Notes: generated by a model from the sequence alone, not told the origin. Positions 1 to 10,561 are shown, numbered from the stretch's first letter. The stretch is DNA of 50,231 nucleotides from Cyanobium sp. PLM2.Bin73 (GCA_007694915.1 REEV01000084.1:1-50231), one strand, 5' to 3'. Translations and numbers: made by a program.

Positions 1-1355
1 TCCCAGCTGCCGGCGATGGCGCTGACGGCCGCCCACTCCACCATCCGGTAGCGGGCCGAAGCCACCACTGGCGTGTCGGTGCCCTGCCGCAACCAGGCTT
101 TGACCGCCCTCAGTGCGTTCGCGGCCAGGGAACGCCGCAAAAGGTGATCCATCACCACCGCCCGGTCGTCTGGTGTCAGTCGCCAGTCGCCGCGGCCGAG
201 GCTGAAACGGTGGTCGCTGCTGACAATCCGCCAGCGTTCTCCCTTCAGCGTCTGTAAGAGATCCAGCGACAGGGCATCCAGGTCGAGGGAGATCGCAAAA
301 CCACATTCGCGCATGGCCAGGCCCTGGAGCGCTACATCCGGACGGTCCTCCCGGGCGATACCCGTACCGAGTCGAACCCCCCCCAGCCAAACTTCAAGTT
401 CAACCTGATGGCCGGCTTTGGCCGATTGACACCAGCCCCGCAGCATTGCCTGCTGATCAAGGCCATCCAACCGGCCCACCAACCTGGGAAAGCTGATGCT
501 GCAACTGTCCGATGCCTTGGCCATGGTGGAGAGATAGCTGATCAGAGGAGCCTTGAGCACGGCAGGGTTCGCAGAGTGCCGCAGCGAATCCCGAAACACC
601 CACAGGCAAGGGTTGAACCAATCAATGGGCTCGAGATAGCGGAAGCGGGCATTGCGCTCACAGTTGCGCAGGTAATCAAGCAGGGGGTGGGTGTGGCCTC
701 GTGCGGCGACCTTGTCAAGCTGCCGTCGCTGTTTCAGATAGTGCTGGTTGTCAAAGCAAGGGTGTGGACTGATCAGGATCTGGTATTGGGGATCCAGACT
801 GGCAAACCTGGTTAGCAGGGATTCCCCCCCCTGGGGGTGCTGATGCCAGTGTTGAAGTTGATGGTCAACGTGATCGCTCAGAAAGAGCAGGCCATCGGGC
901 TCTCTCCCGGTTGAGGCTAGGTCAAGGTGGCGCAGTAATGAGGGAATGACCTGACCGTTGGCGTACTCCCCACGACCGAAACTTTCCTGGGGTTGATCAC
1001 TTGGGACGCCCTCCAGTAGGGGGCAAAACACAGTGCTTCTACTGGTAGGGTCATCCAAAATCTCCAGGATGCGGATCAGACGCGCCTTGGTCTGGATACG
1101 GTAGTGTTTGCACTTGCTATTGGATTCGTTCTGTTCCGTCGCAATCCAAATCCAGCCTCCACGAGAGATGGTCCGCAAGCCTTTGATAAGTTGTTGGCCT
1201 GAAAGATTGCTAAGTAGATAACGCTTGCAGATCTGATCGGCGATTTCAGAGATGCTGTCAGCTGGTCCATTACCTTGGCATGCCGATAGTCTCTGTCGGC
1301 TTGTATAGGGGTTGGTTGCTCTGATGAGCGCTCTGATTCTTCGCCGAATTGGCAT
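1..1355 (-). CDS. Partial uncharacterised protein (3' end beyond window start)
   Basis: A reading frame stays open on the minus strand from an ATG at 1355 down to base 1, about 451 residues with no stop, so the C-terminus lies outside the window. I do not recognise the family with certainty. Residues near the N-terminus read GGWIWIATEQNES; the middle has a His/Trp-rich stretch (LSDHVDHQLQHW, ILISPHPCFDNQHYL). The later part (VGRLDGLDQQAMLRGW, then VELEVWLGGVRLGTG and CGFAISLDLDAL) resembles a small beta-sandwich module that I associate with cyanobacterial polysaccharide or glycosyltransferase proteins; that link is from memory and unproven. The 5' third is visibly AT-richer than the neighbours, which suggests transfer. 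No ribosome binding site is seen before the ATG, so the protein may be N-terminally truncated. It follows lipA in the same direction with a 29-bp gap. Confidence 0.6.
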   Translation of the reverse strand, partial: MPIRRRIRALIRATNPYTSRQRLSACQGNGPADSISEIADQICKRYLLSNLSGQQLIKGLRTISRGGWIWIATEQNESNSKCKHYRIQTKARLIRILEILDDPTSRSTVFCPLLEGVPSDQPQESFGRGEYANGQVIPSLLRHLDLASTGREPDGLLFLSDHVDHQLQHWHQHPQGGESLLTRFASLDPQYQILISPHPCFDNQHYLKQRRQLDKVAARGHTHPLLDYLRNCERNARFRYLEPIDWFNPCLWVFRDSLRHSANPAVLKAPLISYLSTMAKASDSCSISFPRLVGRLDGLDQQAMLRGWCQSAKAGHQVELEVWLGGVRLGTGIAREDRPDVALQGLAMRECGFAISLDLDALSLDLLQTLKGERWRIVSSDHRFSLGRGDWRLTPDDRAVVMDHLLRRSLAANALRAVKAWLRQGTDTPVVASARYRMVEWAAVSAIAGSW

Positions 1356-1384
1356 GGGATGCTGCCGGTTAAAAGCGTTGATAA

Positions 1385-2323
1385 TCAGTTGTTTTCTGTA
1401 TGGCTTTGCGCATTTCCGCCTGCGGCTTTGTCTTGAGCAGTTAAGAATTTCAGTGGTTTTGCGTGCTGTTTCATCAGCCGCTGAACATCTGCAGCATTGT
1501 AACTGCTGCGGGTGAGCGGGGAGCTCACCACCTGCAGGAAGCCCAGATCCTGCTCGCCATGCAGGCGGTAGCCCTCGAACTGCTCGGGAGTCACAAAACG
1601 GTCCACCGGCAGGTGTTTGGGCCCCGGTGAGAGGTATTGCCCGATGGTCACGATGTCAACGGCATGGCGCCGCAGGTCGGCCATCACGGCGTGCACCTCG
1701 CTGTCGGTTTCGCCCAGTCCCACCATCAGGCCGGATTTGGTGTAAGTGCGCGGCCAGCCGTCGCTCACCCGCTGCAGGAGCTCGAGGGAGCGCTCATAGA
1801 TCGCCTGGGGACGGGCTCGCCTGTAGAGCCTGGGCACCGTTTCGATGTTGTGGTTGAGCACATGGGGAGCTGCCTCCATCACGGCGGCCAGGGCGTCCCA
1901 GTTGCCGCAGAAGTCGGGGATCAACAGCTCGATGGTGGTGTGGGGTGAGCGCCGTCGCACCTCCTCAATGCAGGCCACGAACTGGCTGGCGCCGCCGTCG
2001 TCCAGATCGTCGCGGTTCACGGCGGTGATCACCACGTGGCGCAGGCCCAGGCGCTGCACGGCTTCCCCCAGCCGCTGGGGCTCGGTGGGGTCCAGGGCGC
2101 GCACGCTCCGGTCGAAGTCGATGTCGCAGTAGGGGCAGGCCCGGGTGCAGCCGGGCCCCATGATCAGGAAGGTGGCGGTGCCGCCGGCGAAGCACTCGCC
2201 GATGTTCGGGCAGCTGGCCTCCTGGCACACCGTGTTCAGCTTCAGGTCCACCAGCAGGTCGGCCACCGCGCCGATGCGCTCGCGCTGGGGGGCCTTCACA
2301 CGCAGCCAGTCGGGTTTCAGCAC
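1385..2323 (-). CDS. lipA: Lipoyl synthase LipA
   Basis: Radical SAM enzyme that inserts two sulfur atoms into octanoyl groups on lipoyl domains of 2-oxoacid dehydrogenases and the glycine cleavage H protein. Both Fe-S cluster motifs are present: the auxiliary cluster cysteines C33-C38-C44 ([12 protein letters not shown]) and the radical SAM triad C59-C63-C66 (CTRACPYC). The C-terminal [10 protein letters not shown] stretch, with the conserved RSSY serine, is intact. I chose the GTG at 2323 ([12 protein letters not shown]...) because homologues begin there. The frame is open to an ATG at 2404, but the extra 27 residues look non-conserved and that start sits only 18 bp from the divergently transcribed tRNA-Pro. 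The last 20 or so residues ([20 protein letters not shown]) form an unusual tail in locally AT-richer DNA. Confidence 0.93.
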   Translation of the reverse strand: MLKPDWLRVKAPQRERIGAVADLLVDLKLNTVCQEASCPNIGECFAGGTATFLIMGPGCTRACPYCDIDFDRSVRALDPTEPQRLGEAVQRLGLRHVVITAVNRDDLDDGGASQFVACIEEVRRRSPHTTIELLIPDFCGNWDALAAVMEAAPHVLNHNIETVPRLYRRARPQAIYERSLELLQRVSDGWPRTYTKSGLMVGLGETDSEVHAVMADLRRHAVDIVTIGQYLSPGPKHLPVDRFVTPEQFEGYRLHGEQDLGFLQVVSSPLTRSSYNAADVQRLMKQHAKPLKFLTAQDKAAGGNAQSHTENN

Positions 2324-2422
2324 GGCAACGGGGGCCCGCGGCGGGCCGGCAGGAGAGCACCCGCCCACTCTAGAAATCTCTTGATTCTCTGGCCGGTTGG
2401 CCATCCCCTAGAGTCTCACCAT

Positions 2423-2496
2423 CGGGATGTAGCGCAGCTTGGTAGCGCACTTCGTTCGGGACGAAGGGGCCGCAGGTTCGAATCCTGTCATCCCGA
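2423..2496 (+). tRNA. tRNA-Pro (anticodon CGG)
   Basis: 74-nt cloverleaf. The acceptor stem CGGGATG pairs with CATCCCG, followed by discriminator A. The anticodon stem is CTTCG/CGAAG with loop TTCGGGA, giving anticodon CGG, which reads CCG proline codons. The T arm contains GGTTCGAATCC. CCA is not encoded. The C1 start is typical of bacterial tRNA-Pro. It sits between divergent lipA and convergent cobJ, whose stop codon begins four bases after the tRNA end. Confidence 0.96.
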
Positions 2497-2499
2497 CTT

Positions 2500-4332
2500 T
2501 TAAGTAAGTTCGGCGCCGGGATATCCCCGTGGCGTCACCACCCAGCCCTCGCTGCTCGTGCTGGTGCTGTTGCCCACCAGCACCAGGGTGAGCATGTCCA
2601 CCTGATCGATCGGCAGGGCCTCCAGCCGGTGCACGCTCACCTGCTCGGCCTCGCGCCCCAGCTGCCGCGCCAGCACCACGGGTGTGCTTCCGGGTCGTCC
2701 CTCCAGCAGCAGCTCCCGGGCCCGCTCGAGTTGCCAGTCCCGCCCCTTGGAGCGGGGGTTGTAGAGGGCCACCACGAAATCCCCGGCCGCCGCCGCCCGC
2801 AGCCGTTGCTCGATCACGGCCCAGGGGGTGAGCCGGTCGCTGAGGCTGATGGTGCAGAAGTCGTGCATCAGCGGAGCGCCCACCCGGGCGGCGGCCAGCT
2901 GCAGGGCGGAGATGCCGGGGTGCACCGTGAAGCCGGGCCGGCCATCGGCGGGTTGCTGCAGCCATAGCTCCAGGGCCAGGCCGGCCATGGCGTAGATGCC
3001 GCTGTCACCGGAGGACACCAGGGCCACGCGCAGCCCCTGGCTGGCCAGCTCCAGGGCCAGCGCGCAGCGCTCCCGCTCCTCGGTGAGGCGGCCGTCGCAG
3101 CGCAGCTGGTCGGCCCGGCGCAGCGGCTCCAGCAGATCCAGGTAGAGCCCGTAGCCCACCCACACCGTGGCCTCGGCGAGGGCTCTGCGGGCGTCGGGGG
3201 TGAGCAGATCCAGCCGCCCCGGGCCACTGCCCACCAGGTGCAGGCGGCCACGCCCAGGAGCCCATTGCTCCCTGGCCTGGGCCACCGCCAGGGTGGCGGC
3301 TCCCCGTTCGCCCCCGGCCCCATGGAGCACCTGTTTGGCGGCCAGCAGCCGTGCCCCCGGGCCTGCCGCCAGCAGCGCGGCGGCCTCGGCCACGCTGGCC
3401 GTGCCCATCTCGGCGGCCACCACCGCCGAGGGGGTGGGTACCGTCACGGCGTTCAGCTCGGCCGCTGAAAACCAGCGCAGCGGCCAGTGGCGCCGCCGGG
3501 AGAGCTCCAGCAGGGCAGGCTCGTCGGCCTTGCGGTCGATGCTGGCCAGCCCGGCCACGGCCTCGGGGGCCAGCCCCAGCCGCTGCAGGCCTCCGTCCAC
3601 CAGCCGCTCCAGCAGCCCCAGGCTGGTGTGGCGCTCACAGCCCAGCCCCAGCCACAGCCCGGGGGGATGCCAGCGGCAGCCGGCCCCGGCGTGGATGGTG
3701 ATCCGCAGATCCGCGGCCCCCTCCTCAGGCCCATCGCCGCTGCTACCCCGGTCCAACCCGGCGGCGGCCTGCAGCTGCTGCCAGCGCCGGCTGCCGGCGC
3801 TCTGACTCACCACCACTGGCTCTGCCTCTGCGGGCGCCGCCGCCGCCGGGTCCGCCTCGGAGCGGGCGGCCCGCTTCATCAGCGCTGTCCAGTCGCCGCC
3901 GGGACTGCGCCGCCAGCCCCAGGCCCGGCCGAAGCTGTCCAGCGCCAGCCGCTGCTGGCCGCTGCTGCTGCCGGTGCTCACCACCTCGGCTCCCAGCACG
4001 GCGGCCACCTGCTGGCTGAGTGCTTCAGCCCCGGCCTGGTGGCCTCCCAGCAGGGGGATCACAAAGCGGCCCCGGGGATCGAGCACCACCACGGCCGGAT
4101 CCTGCTGTTTGCCGCCCAGCAGCGGGGCCACCAGCCGCACCACCAGCCCGCAGGCCCCCACCACCACAAACCCGCGGGCGTCATCCCAGTGCTCCCGCAG
4201 GCAAGCCGGCAGGGCGGGATCACCGCTCAATAGCGGCGCAGTGCTCAGCAGCCCCGCCTGCCGCAGCGGCTGCAGCAGGGCCGCCCCGCCGGCACTGAAG
4301 CTCAGCCCCCAGACGCCGCCACTGGCGCTCAT
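2500..4332 (-). CDS. cobJ: CbiG-CobJ fusion: cobalt-precorrin-5A hydrolase / precorrin-3B C17-methyltransferase
   Basis: Bifunctional corrin-ring enzyme of 610 residues. Residues ~1-150 match the CbiG N-terminal part ([17 protein letters not shown], then FVIPLLGGHQAGA). Residues ~205-350 match the CbiG C-terminal domain (LWLGLGCERHTS, SIDRKADEPALLEL). Residues ~362-605 are an SAM-dependent tetrapyrrole methylase of the CobJ/CbiH type (LHLVGSGPGRLDLLTP, VSSGDSGIYAMAG, ALYNPRSKGRDW, LVGNSTS). CbiH/CobJ methylates C17 with ring contraction and CbiG opens the resulting lactone, so the fusion joins consecutive steps. Its ATG overlaps the stop codon of the upstream lipoprotein gene (ATGA at 4332-4329), so the two are probably cotranscribed. 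With the CobO-like gene at 47928 it points to de novo cobamide synthesis. The linker ~157-200 is Ala-rich and poorly conserved. Confidence 0.92.
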   Translation of the reverse strand: MSASGGVWGLSFSAGGAALLQPLRQAGLLSTAPLLSGDPALPACLREHWDDARGFVVVGACGLVVRLVAPLLGGKQQDPAVVVLDPRGRFVIPLLGGHQAGAEALSQQVAAVLGAEVVSTGSSSGQQRLALDSFGRAWGWRRSPGGDWTALMKRAARSEADPAAAAPAEAEPVVVSQSAGSRRWQQLQAAAGLDRGSSGDGPEEGAADLRITIHAGAGCRWHPPGLWLGLGCERHTSLGLLERLVDGGLQRLGLAPEAVAGLASIDRKADEPALLELSRRRHWPLRWFSAAELNAVTVPTPSAVVAAEMGTASVAEAAALLAAGPGARLLAAKQVLHGAGGERGAATLAVAQAREQWAPGRGRLHLVGSGPGRLDLLTPDARRALAEATVWVGYGLYLDLLEPLRRADQLRCDGRLTEERERCALALELASQGLRVALVSSGDSGIYAMAGLALELWLQQPADGRPGFTVHPGISALQLAAARVGAPLMHDFCTISLSDRLTPWAVIEQRLRAAAAGDFVVALYNPRSKGRDWQLERARELLLEGRPGSTPVVLARQLGREAEQVSVHRLEALPIDQVDMLTLVLVGNSTSTSSEGWVVTPRGYPGAELT

Positions 4333-5459
4333 GCCCCCAGCTCCGGCTTGTCCGGCTGCTCCGCCTCCGGCTCGCTTGCCGGTGGGGGAGCTGCCGGAGC
4401 CGGTGGAGGGGCAGAGGCCTGGGGTGAGAGCGCCTCCTCAGGCTGCTCCTGCTCTGGCTTGTCCGGCGGCTCCTGTTCCGGCTCCTGCTCTGGCTCCGGT
4501 TCGGGCGCTGCCTCGGGCTCCTCAGCACTGGCGGGCTCTGGAGCTGGGGCCGGCGCCATGCCCAGCAGCTGGGCCAGCTCCTGCTCGCTCAGCGCTCCCC
4601 CCTGCCAGCGGGGCCGGGCAGTGCCAGCCTCCACGATCACCTCCCTCACCACGGCGTTGAAGGGCGGATTGAGGGGTTCGCCGCGCTCATCCACCAGTTC
4701 CATCAGCAGGCTGTTGCTGCCGTTGCGCCAGCCCTTGAGCCACAGCGGCGCGTTCTGGTCCACCAGAAAACTGTCGCCATTGATCGTCACCCGCAGCCGC
4801 CAACGGGCATCCCCCTCCCGCAGCCCCTGCAGCGGAGCGTCCAGCAGCAACCAGTCGAGCAGCAGCGGCTCGGCGGCTGTCAGCTCCGCCGGACTGGCCA
4901 CGATCAGCTGGGGGCTGCCGGGGGCCGGCAGGGCCAGGGGGTTGCGGGCCACCCGGTGCAGCCGGATCTGGGCCGAAGCCCCCGGGCCCTTCACCACCTC
5001 CCCCCAGGGCCGGACAACCGTGGCGGTGATGCGGTGGCTCCCCGGGGGCAGGGGGTCCATCGGCACGCCCAGCTCGAAACGCTCGCCAGGGCCGGTCTCG
5101 GCCGTGAGGCGCCGGGGCGGTCCGTCGTCCACCTGCAGGGCCAGATGGGCCCCCAGGCCCAGAGCACCGGCATCGGTGAGGGGCCAGTCGCTGCCGCTGA
5201 GGCGCAGGGTCCAGGGTCCGCTCGGGAGCAGGCTGCCGTCCTGGGGGGCGGTGATCGCCAGCTGCGGCCGGCGCTGATCGAGGGCCTGCCGCAGCTGCTG
5301 CACTGCCGGCGGTGGGGCCACCTCCTGCAGCCGCCCGGCCGGCCCACTCGTTTCCAGCGGTCGGAGGCCAGGGGCGCCGCGGTCGCGGCCGAGGCGGGAG
5401 CAGCCGGCAGTCGCCAGCAGCGCCAGCACCAGGACTCCGCTGAGCAGGGCCCGCAGCAT
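4329..5459 (-). CDS. Predicted lipoprotein with Glu/Pro-rich tail, function unknown
   Basis: 376 residues from the ATG at 5459. The N-terminus reads MLRALLSGVLVLALLATAGC, a short basic start, a hydrophobic core and a lipobox ending at Cys20, so the protein is probably lipid-anchored. The frame continues to an ATG at 5519, but that would place 20 extra residues before the signal and lacks a Shine-Dalgarno sequence. The body (~60-290) looks like beta-rich repeats (LAITAPQDGSLLPSG, LLLDWLLLDAPLQGL, WRLRVTINGDSFLVDQ). The last ~90 residues are a disordered E/P/Q/A-rich tail with EPEPEQEPEQEP-type repeats. Related hypothetical proteins occur in picocyanobacteria as far as I recall; no enzymatic motif is visible. 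It overlaps cobJ by four bases, so translation may be coupled. Confidence 0.8.
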   Translation of the reverse strand: MLRALLSGVLVLALLATAGCSRLGRDRGAPGLRPLETSGPAGRLQEVAPPPAVQQLRQALDQRRPQLAITAPQDGSLLPSGPWTLRLSGSDWPLTDAGALGLGAHLALQVDDGPPRRLTAETGPGERFELGVPMDPLPPGSHRITATVVRPWGEVVKGPGASAQIRLHRVARNPLALPAPGSPQLIVASPAELTAAEPLLLDWLLLDAPLQGLREGDARWRLRVTINGDSFLVDQNAPLWLKGWRNGSNSLLMELVDERGEPLNPPFNAVVREVIVEAGTARPRWQGGALSEQELAQLLGMAPAPAPEPASAEEPEAAPEPEPEQEPEQEPPDKPEQEQPEEALSPQASAPPPAPAAPPPASEPEAEQPDKPELGA

Positions 5460-6010
5460 CCGGGGCCACTGTCCGCCGGCGCCGCCGGCCACCACCACCC
5501 TCACCGGCCCCGTTCCCATGGATCAGGAGGCATTCTGCTGGCGCGGCCGGCCGGGCTCCAGGCGGCCGGATGGCGGCCGGCCGGCCCGCGAGTTGCAGTA
5601 AAGATGTGATTTGCATGGCGAGAATGAAGGCTAGTCGATATAGCTCACGCTCGCCGAGCGGCCTGTTCTGCACTGGAGATCGGGGGTATTGAACCTTTGT
5701 TACTGAGCCCCAAAGCCCCTTGAATGTGGCCCTTATGCTGCGCCAAGCGGTCCCCTATCTGGGGTCTGGCCCCAGCCTCCACGGTGGTTTTGGCAGTTCA
5801 TTGCTCTTGGCGATTTCTCGCTTTCGGCGATTTCCTGCTGATGCCGCTGCGGCTGGAGCCCATGGATGCTCCGGCTCGTCCGGTCTGTCCATGGGGCCCG
5901 ATGGCGTTGCCTCTGTCCCTGGTTTCCAGTTCCTGGTGCCCAGCGGATGAGGCCTCGCTCCCCAGGGGTGGGGACCCCCACCTCGACTCTGTCCCTCGAG
6001 GAATCACTCG
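5460..6010. other. 551-bp non-coding region, divergent between lipoprotein gene and psaA
   Basis: No convincing gene on either strand. It must hold the promoter of the lipoprotein-cobJ unit (leftward) and the promoters and leader of psaAB (rightward). A purine stretch (TCGAGGAATCAC, 5996-6007) just before the psaA ATG includes GAGGAA, a fair Shine-Dalgarno. The block 5540-5600 is very GC-rich, with repeated GGCCGG; 5600-5720 is AT-richer and is the likelier promoter zone. I could not settle on -35/-10 boxes. A long psaA leader would fit light-regulated psaA genes in other cyanobacteria. Confidence 0.6.
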
Positions 6011-8314
6011 ATGACCATCAGCCCACCAGAGCGTGGGAAAAAGGCTGAGGCCATGGTCGACCGGAACCGCGTTCCGGCCACGTTCGAGCTTTTCGAAAAG
6101 CCCGGGCATTTCGACCGCAGCCTGGCCAAAGGTCCCAAAACCACCACCTGGATTTGGAACCTCCACGCCAACGCTCACGACTTCGACAGCCACACGAGTG
6201 ACCTCGAAGAGGTTTCTCGCAAGATCTTCTCGGCTCACTTCGGCCACCTGGCCGTCATCTTCATCTGGCTGAGCGGCGCCTTTTATCACGGTGCCCGCTT
6301 CTCCAACTACACCGGCTGGCTGGCTGACCCCCTGCACGTCAAGCCATCAGCCCAGGTGGTCTGGCCGATCTTCGGCCAGGAAATCCTCAATGGTGATGTG
6401 GGTGCCGGGTTCAACGGCATTCAGATCACCTCCGGACTCTTCCATGTCTGGAGGGCCTGGGGCTTCACCAATGAGTTCCAGCTCCTCTGCACCGCCATCG
6501 GTGCCCTGGTGATGGCCGGCCTGATGCTCAACGCCGGCGTCTTCCACTACCACCGGGCCGCCCCGAAGCTGGAGTGGTTCCAGAACGTTGAGTCCATGCT
6601 CAACCACCACCTGGCTGGTCTGCTGGGTCTGGGCTCCCTGTCCTGGACGGGACACCTGCTGCACGTGTCCCTGCCCACCACGGCCCTGATGGATGCCATC
6701 GATGCCGGTGAGCCCCTGTCCATCAACGGACAGACCATCGCCACCTATGGCGATATCCCGCTCCCCCACGAGTTCATCAACCAGGACGTTCTCTCCCAGA
6801 TCTATCCCGGTTTTGGCGCTGGTATCTCAGCTTTCTTCACCGGCAACTGGGCGGCCTACAGCGATTTCCTCACCTTCAAGGGCGGCCTCAACCCCGTCAC
6901 CGGAAGCCTGTGGATGACCGACATCGCTCACCACCATCTGGCGATTGCGGTGCTGTTCATCGTGGCCGGTCACATGTACCGGACCAACTGGGGCATCGGT
7001 CACAGCCTCAAGGAGATCCTGGAAGGCCAGAAGGGCGATCCCCTGCTGTTCCCAGCTCCCAATGGGCACGACGGCCTGTTCGAGTTCATGACCACCAGCT
7101 GGCATGCCCAGCTCGGTGTGAACCTGGCGCTGTTCGGTTCGCTCACCATCATCGTGGCGCATCACATGTATGCGATGCCGCCCTATCCCTACATCGGGAT
7201 CGACTACCCCACTCAGTTGTCGCTGTTCACCCACCACATGTGGATCGGCGGCTTCCTCGTGGTCGGCGCTGGTGCCCACTCGGCCATCGCCATGGTGCGC
7301 GACTACGACCCTGCCAAGCACATCGACAATGTGCTCGACCGGGTGCTCAAGGCCCGTGATGCCCTGATCAGCCACCTCAACTGGGTGTGCATCTTCCTGG
7401 GCTTCCACAGCTTCGGCCTCTACATCCACAACGACACCATGCGTGCCCTGGGTCGTCCCCAGGACATGTTCAGCGACTCCGCCATTGCCCTGAAGCCCAT
7501 CTTCGCGCAGTGGATTCAGGGTCTCCACGCCGCTGCCGCCGGCACCACCGCTCCCAATGCCCTCGCGGGTGTGAGCGAGGTGTTCAACGGTTCGGTTGTG
7601 GCTGTGGGCGGCAAAGTGGCGGCTGGCCCCATTCCCCTGGGCACGGCGGACTTCATGGTCCACCACATCCACGCCTTCACGATCCACGTCACCGTGCTGA
7701 TCCTGCTGAAGGGTGTGCTCTATGCCCGCAGCTCCCGCCTGGTTCCCGACAAGGCGAACCTGGGCTTCCGCTTCCCCTGCGACGGCCCCGGCCGTGGCGG
7801 TACCTGCCAGGTTTCAGCCTGGGACCACGTGTTCCTGGGTCTGTTCTGGATGTACAACTCCCTGTCGATCGTGATCTTCCACTTCTCCTGGAAGATGCAG
7901 AGCGACGTGTGGGGCACCGTCAACGCAGATGGCAGCGTCCAGCACATCACCAATGGCAACTTCGCTCAGAGCGCCATCACCATCAATGGCTGGCTGCGTG
8001 ACTTCCTGTGGGCCCAGGCCGCACAGGTGATCAACAGCTACGGCTCCAGCTCCAGTGCCTACGGCCTGATGTTCCTGGGTGCCCACTTCATCTGGGCCTT
8101 CAGCCTGATGTTCCTGTTCAGCGGCCGCGGCTACTGGCAGGAGCTGATTGAGTCCATCGTCTGGGCTCACAACAAGCTGAAGGTGGCGCCGGCCATCCAG
8201 CCCCGTGCGCTCTCCATCACCCAGGGCCGTGCCGTGGGTGTCGCCCATTACCTTCTGGGCGGCATCGCGACCACCTGGGCCTTCTTCCTGGCCCGCATGA
8301 TTGCGGTCGGCTGA
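6011..8314 (+). CDS. psaA: Photosystem I P700 apoprotein A1 (PsaA)
   Basis: 767 residues, the usual cyanobacterial length. One of the two large PSI core subunits; binds P700, the A0/A1 acceptors and, with PsaB, the FX [4Fe-4S] cluster in the thylakoid membrane. The FX loop [12 protein letters not shown] is present, with cysteines at about residues 590 and 599. Many His-containing helices carry chlorophyll ligands ([25 protein letters not shown]). The start [16 protein letters not shown] region fits the family and follows a GAGG-type ribosome binding site. psaB begins 18 bp downstream, and the pair forms the standard psaAB operon. Confidence 0.99.
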   Translation: MTISPPERGKKAEAMVDRNRVPATFELFEKPGHFDRSLAKGPKTTTWIWNLHANAHDFDSHTSDLEEVSRKIFSAHFGHLAVIFIWLSGAFYHGARFSNYTGWLADPLHVKPSAQVVWPIFGQEILNGDVGAGFNGIQITSGLFHVWRAWGFTNEFQLLCTAIGALVMAGLMLNAGVFHYHRAAPKLEWFQNVESMLNHHLAGLLGLGSLSWTGHLLHVSLPTTALMDAIDAGEPLSINGQTIATYGDIPLPHEFINQDVLSQIYPGFGAGISAFFTGNWAAYSDFLTFKGGLNPVTGSLWMTDIAHHHLAIAVLFIVAGHMYRTNWGIGHSLKEILEGQKGDPLLFPAPNGHDGLFEFMTTSWHAQLGVNLALFGSLTIIVAHHMYAMPPYPYIGIDYPTQLSLFTHHMWIGGFLVVGAGAHSAIAMVRDYDPAKHIDNVLDRVLKARDALISHLNWVCIFLGFHSFGLYIHNDTMRALGRPQDMFSDSAIALKPIFAQWIQGLHAAAAGTTAPNALAGVSEVFNGSVVAVGGKVAAGPIPLGTADFMVHHIHAFTIHVTVLILLKGVLYARSSRLVPDKANLGFRFPCDGPGRGGTCQVSAWDHVFLGLFWMYNSLSIVIFHFSWKMQSDVWGTVNADGSVQHITNGNFAQSAITINGWLRDFLWAQAAQVINSYGSSSSAYGLMFLGAHFIWAFSLMFLFSGRGYWQELIESIVWAHNKLKVAPAIQPRALSITQGRAVGVAHYLLGGIATTWAFFLARMIAVG

Positions 8315-8332
8315 CCTTTCTGACCTTTCCCA

Positions 8333-10561
8333 ATGGCAACGAAATTTCCTTCGTTCAGCCAGGGTCTGGCGCAGGACCCGACAACCCGCCGTATTTGGTA
8401 CGGGATTGCCACGGCTCACGACTTCGAGAGCCACGACGGCATGACCGAGGAGCGGCTTTACCAGAAGCTGTTCTCCACCCACTTCGGACACCTGGCCGTT
8501 ATCGGCCTCTGGGTTTCGGGCAACCTGTTCCATATCGCCTGGCAGGGCAACTTTGAACAGTGGGTCGCCGATCCGCTGAATGTCCGTCCCATCGCTCACG
8601 CGATCTGGGATCCCCACTTCGGTGAAGGGGCCATCAGCGCCTTCACCCAGGCCGGTGCCTCCTCTCCGGTGAACGTGGCCTACTCAGGCCTCTACCACTG
8701 GTGGTACACGATCGGCATGACCACCAATGCCGAGCTGTACCAGGGCGCCATCTTCATGATGATCCTGTCGGCGTGGGCCCTCTTCGCCGGCTGGCTCCAT
8801 CTCCAGCCCAAGTTCCGGCCTTCCCTGGCCTGGTTTAAGAACGCTGAATCCCGTCTCAACCACCACCTGGCGGTCCTGTTCGGCTTCAGCTCCATCGCCT
8901 GGACCGGTCACCTGGTCCACGTGGCCATCCCCGAGTCCCGCGGCCAGCACGTGGGTTGGGACAACTTCCTCTCGGTGTCACCGCACCCTGCAGGTCTCGG
9001 TCCCTTCTTCACCGGCAACTGGGGCGTCTATGCCCAGAACCCCGATACTCCGTATCAGCTGTTCGGCACCGCCGAAGGTTCCGGCACCGCCATCCTCACC
9101 TTCCTGGGTGGCTTCCACCCGCAAACGGAAGCCCTCTGGCTCACTGACATCGCCCATCACCACCTGGCGATCGGCGTGATCTTCGTGATCGCGGGCCACA
9201 TGTACCGCACCAATTTCGGTATCGGCCACTCGATTCGCGAGATCCTCGAGGCCCACAATCCTCCCAAGGGAACCCCCTTCGGCGGTGCCCTCGGAGCTGG
9301 ACACAGGGGTCTCTACGACACCGTCAACAACTCGCTGCACTTCCAACTCGGCCTGGCCCTGGCCAGCCTTGGTGTGGCCACGAGCCTGGTGGCGCAGCAC
9401 ATGTATGCGCTGCCGTCCTACGCCTTCATCGCCAGGGACTACACCACCCAGGCCGCCCTCTACACCCACCACCAGTACATCGCCATCTTCCTGATGTGCG
9501 GTGCCTTCGCTCACGGTGCGATCTTCTTCATCCGTGACTACGACCCCGAGGCCAACAAGAACAACGTTCTGGCCCGGATGCTCGAGCACAAGGAAGCGAT
9601 CATCAGCCACCTGAGCTGGGTGTCCCTGTTCCTCGGTTTCCACACCCTGGGCCTCTACGTCCACAACGATGTGGTCGTGGCCTTCGGTACCCCCGAGAAG
9701 CAGATCCTGATCGAACCTGTGTTCGCCCAGTTCGTGCAGGCCTCCTCAGGCAAGGCCCTCTACGGCATGGATGTGCTGCTCTCCAACCCCGAGAGCATCG
9801 CCTCCACCGCTTGGCCCAACTACGGCGCCGTCTGGCTGCCCGGTTGGCTGGAGAGCCTCAACTCGGGCACCAACTCCCTGTTCCTCCAGATCGGTCCTGG
9901 TGACTTCCTGGTGCACCACGCCATCGCGCTTGGTCTCCACACCACCACCCTGATCCTGGTGAAGGGTGCCCTGGATGCCCGCGGTTCGAAGCTGATGCCC
10001 GACAAGAAGGACTTCGGCTACTCGTTCCCCTGCGACGGCCCCGGCCGTGGCGGCACCTGCGACATCAGCGCCTGGGACGCCTTCTACCTGGCCGTCTTCT
10101 GGGCCCTGAACACCGTGGGTTGGGTCACCTTCTACTGGCACTGGAAGCACCTGGCCATCTGGCAGGGCAACGTGGCCCAGTTCAACGAATCCAGCACCTA
10201 CCTCATGGGCTGGTTCCGCGACTACCTGTGGCTCAACAGCTCCCAGCTGATCAACGGCTACAACCCGGCCGGCACCAACAACCTTGCTGTCTGGGCCTGG
10301 ATGTTCCTGTTCGGTCACCTGGTGTGGGCCACCGGCTTCATGTTCCTGATCTCCTGGCGGGGCTACTGGCAGGAACTGATCGAGACCATCGTCTGGGCTC
10401 ACCAGCGCACTCCGCTCGCCAACCTGGTGGGCTGGCGCGACAAGCCCGTGGCTCTCTCGATCGTTCAGGCCCGTGTGGTGGGTCTGGCTCACTTCACCGT
10501 GGGCTACTTCCTCACCTACGCCGCCTTCCTGATCGCCTCAACAGCTGGCAAGTTCGGCTGA
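8333..10561 (+). CDS. psaB: Photosystem I P700 apoprotein A2 (PsaB)
   Basis: 742 residues, starting [20 protein letters not shown] as in other PsaB proteins. Forms the heterodimeric PSI core with PsaA and contributes the other two FX cysteines, about C567 and C576 in [12 protein letters not shown]. The [18 protein letters not shown] helix and the C-terminal [13 protein letters not shown] region match the family. The gene is followed after 39 bp by a strong rho-independent terminator, so psaAB appears to be a two-gene transcript. Confidence 0.99.
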   Translation: MATKFPSFSQGLAQDPTTRRIWYGIATAHDFESHDGMTEERLYQKLFSTHFGHLAVIGLWVSGNLFHIAWQGNFEQWVADPLNVRPIAHAIWDPHFGEGAISAFTQAGASSPVNVAYSGLYHWWYTIGMTTNAELYQGAIFMMILSAWALFAGWLHLQPKFRPSLAWFKNAESRLNHHLAVLFGFSSIAWTGHLVHVAIPESRGQHVGWDNFLSVSPHPAGLGPFFTGNWGVYAQNPDTPYQLFGTAEGSGTAILTFLGGFHPQTEALWLTDIAHHHLAIGVIFVIAGHMYRTNFGIGHSIREILEAHNPPKGTPFGGALGAGHRGLYDTVNNSLHFQLGLALASLGVATSLVAQHMYALPSYAFIARDYTTQAALYTHHQYIAIFLMCGAFAHGAIFFIRDYDPEANKNNVLARMLEHKEAIISHLSWVSLFLGFHTLGLYVHNDVVVAFGTPEKQILIEPVFAQFVQASSGKALYGMDVLLSNPESIASTAWPNYGAVWLPGWLESLNSGTNSLFLQIGPGDFLVHHAIALGLHTTTLILVKGALDARGSKLMPDKKDFGYSFPCDGPGRGGTCDISAWDAFYLAVFWALNTVGWVTFYWHWKHLAIWQGNVAQFNESSTYLMGWFRDYLWLNSSQLINGYNPAGTNNLAVWAWMFLFGHLVWATGFMFLISWRGYWQELIETIVWAHQRTPLANLVGWRDKPVALSIVQARVVGLAHFTVGYFLTYAAFLIASTAGKFG

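Noticed and set aside
408-815. Plus-strand 135-codon frame
   Set aside because: Lies antisense to the long partial minus-strand frame at 1-1355, whose translation looks protein-like while this one does not.
5798-6337. Minus-strand 179-codon frame overlapping the psaA start
   Set aside because: Over half is antisense to psaA and the rest shows no conserved character, so the intergenic region is left without a gene.
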